The notes beneath the pieces are model-generated. The model had not been told where the DNA came from and searched no databases. It saw only the letters and a list, made by a program, of their open reading frames with translations. From contig JAQXFL010000021.1 of assembly GCA_029250345.1 (NCBI GenBank), forward strand, positions 1-11,105: 11,105 nt of DNA. Direction: 5' to 3'. Below, piece after piece: positions 5,350 to 11,105 of this stretch; position 1 is the stretch's first letter; each line of letters begins with the position of its first letter. The position numbers and the translations under genes were made by a program. The DNA comes from Candidatus Poseidoniaceae archaeon. Its GTDB lineage: Archaea; Thermoplasmatota; Poseidoniia; Poseidoniales; Poseidoniaceae.

Positions 5350-6891
5350 TTACGCTTCTGCTTCTTCATCTCTTGAGCCAATGTGAACGACCGCTGCGGC
5401 AAAAGTCAAACCGGTTACTGCGATGAGGAAAGTCATGCCTGGAAGTGGGTCGGAGGAGTCTGAGGAAGACTGGGAAGCGACCACCTGCTCGACATCCGCA
5501 CGGAAATCATCTGCTTTCCAAGAGTCTCCACTCCAAGCAATTTTCGGCTTCATTCCATCCATGATGAAGGTAATTGTAGAGTGCCCAACCGTGTATTCAA
5601 CATCAGTCTCTTCGATTGCCACACAGGACAGTCGGTCACCTTCGCCCCATTCATAGCCTTCGTCACACATGCAGTGTTTTCCTTCTCCAGAGCCCATTTC
5701 CCACCCGTACCCGTTACAAACTTGGGGAGCCATGATGTCTGTCGGGCGCAAAGATTCAGGCATTGGGATATCGGAAGCACTGGTTGAATTGGGGGCCCAA
5801 GCAATGTATGTAGGTTCGACGAGTTCGTCAACGCCAACCAACGATGCATCCCAGCCGTTACTGGTCGTGTTCCAAGTGTGAAGCGACCAATACCATGACC
5901 GGTCATCAGGACTGCTCACATCATCGATGGAGGTGAGTGTATGGCCGTCGTTTCCGTAACTAAACGTCGAGTTCATTCCAACGCTGGAGAATGCACCCTT
6001 CGTAAGATGGTAAGCATTGAATTCGGCTTGCAGCGAATGGTTTTCACTTGAATTGTCGGGATAGAGGACTGTAATCGAGGGTGAGGTATCGTTTCCTTCT
6101 GGGACGGGGATGAGAGAAGTGTTCGATGTCGAAGTTGCCCAAAGCAAATCGCTGTTCTCCAATGCATCTATTGAGTCGATGCCGTGCACAGATTCTTCCC
6201 AAGAACCGGAGGATTCATTGAAAATATTGAGAGCCCAGTACCATGACATGTCGGAAGGCGATTCAACCCCGTTTATTCCTGAGATAAAATGACCGTATTG
6301 GCCGTATGTAGCGTTGATTGTCCAGTTTGCTTCCTCTGCGATGATTTCATTCATGGTCCAACCGTTTGGAGCAAACATCGTTTCGCTGGAATTTCCGGAG
6401 AGATCAACATAGGTGACGGTTGGATCAGCGTTTGCGATATGGGCCTCAATAACCTCTTCTTCAACAATGATGCCAAAGGAATTGTAAACATCCTGCAGAA
6501 CCTCTTTGTCGCCGGTAAGGTGTGGCCAGTCAATGTTGTGATAGTCTGTAAAGAGTTTGAGTTGTTCAGGTGTATCGTAACTCGGGTCCACTGTAATCGA
6601 GACAAACTTCACATTTTCCGCATCTTCATCTGAAAGACCGTCTTGAACCAACTTGAGTGATTGAGTGATTACAGGGCAAACATCAGGACACCGGGTGAAA
6701 ATAAATGCGATGACGTGAACATCGGAGTAACTTTGTGAAAACGTGAAGTTTTCGTTGTTCTGGTCGATTAATGTGAAATCAACAACTTCGGCTCGAGAGA
6801 GCTGGTGTCCCTTGTAAGCCGATGCGAGAGGGGCTGATGCAATCAAGAGAAGGGTCGTCATTGCCAGGCTAACGATAACTTTCTTGTCCAT
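5350..6891 (-). CDS. SCO1/SenC copper chaperone fused to tandem repeats, Cys-rich module and C-terminal anchor
   Basis: This 513-residue secreted protein ends the oxidase operon. A signal peptide (1-25, ending ASA) precedes a SCO1-type thioredoxin fold (about 30-185) with the copper/redox motif C68-P-D-V-C72 and a likely third copper ligand H151. SCO proteins deliver copper to the CuA site of oxidase subunit II, which fits the operon. Two related repeats follow (about 189-265 and 288-380), each with a G-H, an SWYW..L core, a Gly-Ile/Val-Asp, a WA and an IP.PE end; they resemble the DUF4430/transcobalamin-like fold. Next is a four-cysteine EGF-like module (C392, C407, C409, C423). LPGMTFLIAVTGLTFAAAVV (483-502) followed by a charged tail forms a membrane anchor. 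Twelve NxS/T sequons are present. Typical SCO proteins are about 200 residues, so this is a large fusion. Start ATG 6891-6889 has no strong ribosome binding site. Confidence 0.9.
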   Translation of the reverse strand: MDKKVIVSLAMTTLLLIASAPLASAYKGHQLSRAEVVDFTLIDQNNENFTFSQSYSDVHVIAFIFTRCPDVCPVITQSLKLVQDGLSDEDAENVKFVSITVDPSYDTPEQLKLFTDYHNIDWPHLTGDKEVLQDVYNSFGIIVEEEVIEAHIANADPTVTYVDLSGNSSETMFAPNGWTMNEIIAEEANWTINATYGQYGHFISGINGVESPSDMSWYWALNIFNESSGSWEESVHGIDSIDALENSDLLWATSTSNTSLIPVPEGNDTSPSITVLYPDNSSENHSLQAEFNAYHLTKGAFSSVGMNSTFSYGNDGHTLTSIDDVSSPDDRSWYWSLHTWNTTSNGWDASLVGVDELVEPTYIAWAPNSTSASDIPMPESLRPTDIMAPQVCNGYGWEMGSGEGKHCMCDEGYEWGEGDRLSCVAIEETDVEYTVGHSTITFIMDGMKPKIAWSGDSWKADDFRADVEQVVASQSSSDSSDPLPGMTFLIAVTGLTFAAAVVHIGSRDEEAEA

Positions 6892-6945
6892 GTATTATGC
6901 CCAGCAACGGTGCATTATCAATCCTTTGAACCGTTGTCAAAGTGT

Positions 6946-7308
6946 TCAACGATTTGTTGCATAATCCCAGTTCGGAGTGCACCAACTTGGCAAGTCCGTA
7001 ACGCCAGCAGGGTTGGAAAGGCCAATACCCCAAAGCATCAGAAGGACGAACAGAACTGGGAACAATGCAGTTCGGGTGTAAATCCGAGGATCGTCTTTCA
7101 AGTGCATGAAGAACGCTGCAATTCCGAATCCTTTGATAATTCCAACAATAATGAGAATTGCCCATACAGCGGATTTCGTGATTGCGATATCGGTTCCAGG
7201 AACCACATCGTAGAAAACTGCTCCAACTTCAAACAAGGTGAAGAACATCAAGACGATGAAATTCCAGAAGTAGATATCTTTGCCCATAAATTCAACATGT
7301 TCGCCCAT
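6946..7308 (-). CDS. Cytochrome c oxidase subunit IV-like (COX4_pro) membrane protein
   Basis: This 120-residue protein has three transmembrane segments (about 14-36, 43-66 and 79-98) and a short tail. Its signature is KGFGIAAFFMHLKDDP (59-74), closely matching the 'FFMHLK' motif of the small prokaryotic subunit IV of caa3/aa3-type oxidases. Its role is accessory: it stabilises the complex and carries no cofactor. The gene starts 9 nt after coxIII with a strong GAGGTG ribosome binding site, so it belongs to the same transcript. It is followed 54 nt later by the SCO fusion gene. The tail has a single cysteine in PSWCTPNWDY, which I cannot assign a role. Confidence 0.88.
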   Translation of the reverse strand: MGEHVEFMGKDIYFWNFIVLMFFTLFEVGAVFYDVVPGTDIAITKSAVWAILIIVGIIKGFGIAAFFMHLKDDPRIYTRTALFPVLFVLLMLWGIGLSNPAGVTDLPSWCTPNWDYATNR

Positions 7309-7313
7309 TATTT

Positions 7314-7319
7314 CACCTC
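7314..7319 (-). promoter_or_regulatory. Ribosome binding site of the subunit IV gene, overlapping the coxIII stop
   Basis: The minus strand reads TGAGGTGAAATAATG. The coxIII stop TGA (7320-7318) supplies the first bases of the GAGGTG ribosome binding site, which lies 5 nt before the ATG. Terminating ribosomes would be positioned for reinitiation. Confidence 0.7.
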
Positions 7320-8613
7320 AATACAGATAGAATGCTGGGAAGATAACAACCCAAGCCAAATCGACAAAGTGCCAGTAGAGACCGAAGTATTCGATTCCTT
7401 GTGCATTGTCTTCGTCAAAGCCAACTGTGTCGGCCTTGAATACGAGATACAGCATGACAAGCAAGCCAATGAAGACGTGCAGTCCGTGCGCACCTGTTGC
7501 GATGTAGAAGATTGACCCTTGAACGGTTCCGATATCGAAACCTTCAGCCACCAAGTGACTCCATTCAACAAGTTTGAGAACGATGAAGAGAGAACCGAGT
7601 GCAAGCGTTGCAATGAGGTAGTTTCGGACCGCTGCTTGGCGGGTAGGCATGAGTTTGCCCATAAATCCAGTTGAAGGCTTCCAGTTCGCATTCTTCGCCG
7701 TCTTAAGAGCCAAAACGATGGTGTAAGACGAGATAATCAGTGCGAAAGTGTTGATTGCACCTGGAAGAAGGGTTCCGAAATCATAACGAAGCAAGTCAGA
7801 AGCGGTTACTACCGTTCCTTCTGGAACGTCCTTACAGGCTTCTACGCCATCACGGATAGCCCAGTCAGTACACCACTCTGTACGCATACGGAGATACGAT
7901 GAAAAGAAGGTTGCGAAAACCATTATTTCAGACATGATGAAGACCCAAAGTCCTGCTTTGCGAATGTGTTCTCCTTCGAATGGATACGAGGTTGCAATTT
8001 GCTCACCGTGTCCAACGAATGGTAAGTCTTCAAACCACCAATTGGATACTGCGATAACGATGGTGACCAATCCAAGCATGCTAATGGCGAGCATACTGAG
8101 ATCTGCTGTCGCATCTGAACTCAACATCGCCTTACAAGCGACAACAAAGTCGGGGAAACCCATCAAAAACAGCATTATACCAAAGGCAAAGACAATCGGT
8201 GAAGATGAACCATGGTGCTCATGTTCGTCATGTCCGTCTCCATGGTCGGCTTGTGGTTTACTGGCGTTGAGGAAACCACCGATACCAATGAAAGCTGCAT
8301 AGGTAATCGACATCAGCAAGATGGTGATACCTGCAACTCGGTAGGTAAGATACGAAAGGTGTGCATCGACTTCTTCGTGATGCATGTGGACGAGATGTTT
8401 CGCCTGAGCCTCGGTGATGTTGCCTTGCGCTGCAAGAACTTCCTCTTCATGATGGTAGTCGTCTTCCAACTGCTTCCAGGTATCGTGCTTCCCGTCTGCC
8501 AGAGCGATTCCGAGTGTAGCAAACAACAGCACACCGATGGTGAGGATGATTCCTCCCATCATGACTGCGCGCATCCAAATTCCGTTTTCAACGTGAGAAC
8601 CGTGTCCGCTCAT
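7318..8613 (-). CDS. coxC: Cytochrome c oxidase subunit III with N-terminal two-helix extension
   Basis: At 431 residues this is longer than the usual 200-290 for subunit III, which stabilises the catalytic subunit and its proton uptake path. The C-terminal 295 residues fit the seven-helix family. Helices are at about 138-156 and 172-191, followed by the conserved NWWFEDL (191-197). Next is KAGLWVFIMSEIMVFATFF (219-237), carrying the family Glu at E229, then helices at 284-303, 331-348 and 368-393. FIATGAHGLHV-type residues lie at 369-380, and GLYWHFVDLAWVVIFPAFYLY is the C-terminus. Residues 1-137 are extra: a helix at 16-38, a His/Glu-rich soluble stretch at 40-90, a helix at 92-114, and a His-rich linker (123-134, HGDGHDEHEHHG-like). 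The start overlaps the coxI stop as ATGA, with AAGGGGG 7 nt upstream. Confidence 0.93.
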   Translation of the reverse strand: MSGHGSHVENGIWMRAVMMGGIILTIGVLLFATLGIALADGKHDTWKQLEDDYHHEEEVLAAQGNITEAQAKHLVHMHHEEVDAHLSYLTYRVAGITILLMSITYAAFIGIGGFLNASKPQADHGDGHDEHEHHGSSSPIVFAFGIMLFLMGFPDFVVACKAMLSSDATADLSMLAISMLGLVTIVIAVSNWWFEDLPFVGHGEQIATSYPFEGEHIRKAGLWVFIMSEIMVFATFFSSYLRMRTEWCTDWAIRDGVEACKDVPEGTVVTASDLLRYDFGTLLPGAINTFALIISSYTIVLALKTAKNANWKPSTGFMGKLMPTRQAAVRNYLIATLALGSLFIVLKLVEWSHLVAEGFDIGTVQGSIFYIATGAHGLHVFIGLLVMLYLVFKADTVGFDEDNAQGIEYFGLYWHFVDLAWVVIFPAFYLY

Positions 8614-10931
8614 TCTTCCGCCCCCTTAGGAGTGGCCTTCCACATTTTCTCGCCGATTGAAGGCTTTGAAGAGTGGTGGCCGTACAATTCGTTCATGTCA
8701 CCTTGAGTAGGGATATGATGGAAAGAAGGTGTTGGTGGCGGAGAAGTTGTAGCCCATTCGAGTGACCAACCGCCCCATGGATCGTTTCCTGCAGGCTCTC
8801 CACTTCTGTTGGATTTTATAATGTTCCAAACGAGGAGGAGTTGGCTTAGGCCGAAGATGAACGAGAAGATACTCACGACCATGTTGTATTCTGCAAAGCC
8901 ACTCTCAACTGTGTAACTGTGAGTTCGACGAGGCATACCCATGATACCAAGGGCGTGCATAGGCCAGAAGGTTGCGTTGTAGGCAGAGAAACCAATCAAG
9001 AAGTGCCAAAGGCCGAGGGTTTCGTCCAACTTCTTACCAGTTGCCTTGGGGAACCAGTAGTAGACACCGGAGAACAGTGCAAAGACCGTACCGCCGATGA
9101 AGACATAGTGGAAGTGTGCAACAACGAAGTAAGAATCGTGGAAGTGCATGTCCATACCTGCAACAGGGAAGAACATTCCAGAAATACCGCCGAGGGTGAA
9201 CGTTACCAGGAAACCAAGCGACCACAGAGTGTGTGTTCGCATAACAAGGCTACCACCCCAAATGGTTGCAAGCCAGTTGAAGATTTTCGCACCCGTAGGT
9301 ATCGCAACAGCCATTGTGGTAATCATGAAGGCGGCCCTCCAAAACGGATCCATACCTGAGGTGAGCATGTGGTGGCCCCAAACAACGAAACCAACAACTC
9401 CAATTCCAGCCATAGCGATGACCATCGATTTGTATCCAAAGATTGAGCGGCGTGCACTGGTTGCCAGAACCTCGGAAACGATACCAAAGGCAGGAACAAT
9501 GACGACATACACTTCAGGATGGCCGAAGAACCAGAACAGATGCTGGAACAGTAAACTGTCACCGCCTGAGGTGAAGAAAACAGTACCGACCGTGTGATCG
9601 AACAGAAGGAATGCAACACCGATGATAAATGCTGGAAGTGACATGTAGAGCATGAAAACGCTCACGAAGACGGACCAAGAAAACAGTGGCATCTTCATCC
9701 ATCCGACACCAGGAGCGCGCATGGTAAACACGGTCGTAATGAAGTTCACACCACCTAATGTTGATGAAGCACCGAGCATCAAGATACCAGAAATAAATGC
9801 AGTCGTTCCAGGGTTCGAACCGTATTGAGCCATCTCTGGGCCGAGATTCGATTCCGTTAGGGAAGAGTATGGCGGGTACATTACCCAAGAAATGTCAGCA
9901 CCTTCGCCGGACCAAATACCGGTGTAAATCAATGGGCTTGAGAAAACCAAGATCCAAAGACCCATAGCGTTGATTCGAGGGAAAGCAAGATCCTTCGCAC
10001 CAATTTGCAATGGAAGGACGTAATTCATAAAACCAGCAATCATAGGCATTGCAGCCAAGAAAATCATGGTTGTTCCGTGCAAAGTAAAGAATGAGTTGTA
10101 TTCAGTCTCGGTCAAGAACATGTTCTCTGGCAGAGCCAGTTGAATACGGAACAAGAGTGCGAGAACTCCTCCCACCAAGAAGAACGTGAAACCGTACAAG
10201 AAGTAGAGAATTCCAACTTCTTTGTGGTCGGTAGTGGTTAACCACGGTTTAAGGTAAGACCAGAAGTTTGCAATCGTGAAGGTATCCGGTGAACGTGTGT
10301 AGAACACCCACATAACACCGAGAAGAATCATACCGAGCGATAGGCCAATTGCTGTGAGAAGGACAACAAGTGCACGAGCAGTCGGACCAACATCACCTGC
10401 ATTGAGGCCTGGAATGACGAGGTCGGCTTGATTCCAATAATCTCCACCGGAGCCTTCACCACCGTTCACGGCGTTACCGTAAATGGTGAATTCAACAACC
10501 TTGGAATCATCAGCAGGCGCAACCCATTCAAAGTCCCAAGTTCGAACGGCATTTCCTGCCGCAGTGTGAGTCAAGCCGCCATCCATTTCGTGGCCGAGCG
10601 TCTCATCGACAGTGGAAACCATTCCACCAGTTGAAAGAATACGGAATCCTCCAGCATGACCATTCCAGCCTGTACCGTCAGCTTCAGCAACGCCATCGTT
10701 GTACAACTCCATGACGTCGTTTTGAACGGTTACGGTGAACGTGTATGTTTCGCTGGCGTTGAATGATTCGGGCAGACCGGTTACAATCACTTGAGTATCT
10801 GCAGCTGCACCTCCGTGGCAACTGCATCCTCCGTCTGCTGCACTGCCAATTCCTGTTGGCATTGCTTCAAACTGCGGTGCTGCAACGAGCATCATGAGAA
10901 CGAGAGCGAGTATCGAGAAACGCTTCATCAT
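8610..10931 (-). CDS. coxA: Cytochrome c oxidase subunit I (A1-type) with N-terminal extracytoplasmic domain
   Basis: This is the catalytic subunit of a heme-copper oxygen reductase: it reduces O2 to water and pumps protons across the membrane. It has 773 residues. Residues 1-23 form a signal peptide. Residues 24-180 form a beta-rich outer domain, resembling Reeler-like 'choice-of-anchor' domains, with C36-S-C38-H39. A helix follows at 184-211, then canonical CoxI from about 222. Low-spin heme ligands are H285 and H608, the high-spin heme ligand is H606, and CuB ligands are H471, H520 and H521. The Tyr crosslink candidate is Y475, in GHPEVY. D-channel residues are D314 and N321 with E473; the K-channel residue is K549; the heme-propionate Arg pair is R668-R669. 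All key residues are present. The first ATG is preferred because AGGGAG lies 10 nt upstream. The stop overlaps the coxIII start. Confidence 0.97.
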   Translation of the reverse strand: MMKRFSILALVLMMLVAAPQFEAMPTGIGSAADGGCSCHGGAAADTQVIVTGLPESFNASETYTFTVTVQNDVMELYNDGVAEADGTGWNGHAGGFRILSTGGMVSTVDETLGHEMDGGLTHTAAGNAVRTWDFEWVAPADDSKVVEFTIYGNAVNGGEGSGGDYWNQADLVIPGLNAGDVGPTARALVVLLTAIGLSLGMILLGVMWVFYTRSPDTFTIANFWSYLKPWLTTTDHKEVGILYFLYGFTFFLVGGVLALLFRIQLALPENMFLTETEYNSFFTLHGTTMIFLAAMPMIAGFMNYVLPLQIGAKDLAFPRINAMGLWILVFSSPLIYTGIWSGEGADISWVMYPPYSSLTESNLGPEMAQYGSNPGTTAFISGILMLGASSTLGGVNFITTVFTMRAPGVGWMKMPLFSWSVFVSVFMLYMSLPAFIIGVAFLLFDHTVGTVFFTSGGDSLLFQHLFWFFGHPEVYVVIVPAFGIVSEVLATSARRSIFGYKSMVIAMAGIGVVGFVVWGHHMLTSGMDPFWRAAFMITTMAVAIPTGAKIFNWLATIWGGSLVMRTHTLWSLGFLVTFTLGGISGMFFPVAGMDMHFHDSYFVVAHFHYVFIGGTVFALFSGVYYWFPKATGKKLDETLGLWHFLIGFSAYNATFWPMHALGIMGMPRRTHSYTVESGFAEYNMVVSIFSFIFGLSQLLLVWNIIKSNRSGEPAGNDPWGGWSLEWATTSPPPTPSFHHIPTQGDMNELYGHHSSKPSIGEKMWKATPKGAEE
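8621..8627 (-). promoter_or_regulatory. Ribosome binding site of coxIII inside the coxI 3' end
   Basis: AAGGGGG on the minus strand lies 7 nt before the coxIII ATG (8613-8611), within the last codons of coxI. It supports the ATGA-overlap start. Confidence 0.55.
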
Positions 10932-11105
10932 CAGTACCCATCTCCCTGTCTGTTGGTCCAGCTATCGAATTCACAGGTTTTGTCGTCACGAGCAACGATG
11001 TCGATGTTGCCAATCATCTTCGAGTGGTCAAGTCCACAGTATTCAGCGCATCGGATAGGGAAGGTTCGCGCATCGTTAGGGAAGAATGTCATGACGGTTC
11101 CTGCT
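10931..11105 (-). CDS. coxB: Cytochrome c oxidase subunit II, C-terminal CuA end (5' partial)
   Basis: The last 57 residues are visible; the gene enters from the right edge. The segment contains the CuA binding loop CAEYCGLDHSKM. Both bridging cysteines, the carbonyl Glu, the His and the Met ligands are in their standard order (C-x-E-x-C-x3-H-x2-M). The sequence IGNIDIVARDD after the loop is the final cupredoxin strand. This subunit takes electrons from cytochrome c or a blue copper protein on the outer face and passes them to CoxI. A CuA site makes this a cytochrome c/cupredoxin oxidase rather than a quinol oxidase. Stop TGA (10933-10931) shares its A with the coxI ATG. A short polar tail (DSWTNRQGDGY) ends the protein. 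Confidence 0.95.
   Translation of the reverse strand, partial: AGTVMTFFPNDARTFPIRCAEYCGLDHSKMIGNIDIVARDDKTCEFDSWTNRQGDGY
10942..10947 (-). promoter_or_regulatory. Ribosome binding site of coxI inside the coxII 3' end
   Basis: AGGGAG on the minus strand lies 10 nt before the first of two adjacent ATG codons (10931-10929 and 10928-10926). The spacing favours the first. It lies within the last codons of coxII. Confidence 0.55.

Noticed and set aside
6905..6936. CAACGG/CCGTTG inverted repeat and an A/T-rich GATAAT patch upstream of the SCO gene as a promoter
   Set aside because: The arms are 6 bp with a 20-nt loop, and the A/T patch is a poor TATA match. It was kept only as a question about separate SCO expression.
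6910..7515. Plus-strand 201-codon open frame
   Set aside because: It is antisense to the subunit IV gene and the end of coxIII, both with clear family motifs. The translation has no recognisable domain and an unnatural composition.
8919..9597. Overlapping plus-strand frames of about 146-149 codons
   Set aside because: They lie wholly antisense to the most conserved part of coxI. Long antisense frames are expected from its codon composition.

Overview
The window looks like a chromosomal segment of an aerobic, planktonic archaeon. The best guess is a Marine Group II / Poseidoniales-like euryarchaeon, at moderate confidence. The evidence is indirect. There is a type II tRNA-Ser gene without an encoded CCA end, and lipoproteins with a clear LAGC lipobox. 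One secreted protein is rich in NxS/T sequons and ends in a PGF-CTERM-like anchor. The heme-copper oxidase operon has unusual extracytoplasmic fusions. A bacterial assignment cannot be excluded from sequence reading alone. Almost everything is on the minus strand; only the lipid kinase gene is on the plus strand.

Layout, left to right: (1) 1-739 (-), the N-terminal 246 residues of a branched-chain amino acid-type ABC substrate-binding lipoprotein, cut by the window edge. (2) 840-2403 (-), a two-gene unit of bifunctional ribD (riboflavin synthesis) followed 4 nt later by a GNAT acetyltransferase. (3) 2404-2602, a divergent intergenic region with a perfect 8-bp inverted repeat. (4) 2603-3661 (+), a diacylglycerol/YegS-type lipid kinase, whose stop codon overlaps that of the convergent next gene. 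(5) 3658-5130 (-), an unrecognised lipoprotein with an additional transmembrane helix and a long charged cytoplasmic-type tail. (6) 5204-5286 (-), tRNA-Ser(UGA). (7) 5350-11105 (-), a cytochrome c oxidase operon in the order coxII (C-terminal end only), coxI, coxIII, coxIV-like, and a SCO1-like copper chaperone fusion.

The oxidase genes are tightly packed. coxII and coxI overlap as TGATG, coxI and coxIII overlap as ATGA, and the stop codon of coxIII abuts the ribosome binding site of coxIV. The products would form an A1-type aa3-like oxygen reductase with a CuA site, plus the SCO protein that normally inserts copper into CuA. Three of these proteins are larger than usual. CoxI carries an N-terminal signal peptide and a roughly 150-residue extracytoplasmic domain with a CxCH motif. 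CoxIII carries an extra two-helix hairpin with His-rich soluble segments. The SCO protein carries two tandem repeats, a cysteine-rich module and a C-terminal membrane anchor. This group of lineage-specific outward-facing additions around one respiratory complex is the most interesting feature of the window.

No CRISPR array, insertion sequence, phage gene or integration site was seen. No stretch over 300 bases lacks a gene.
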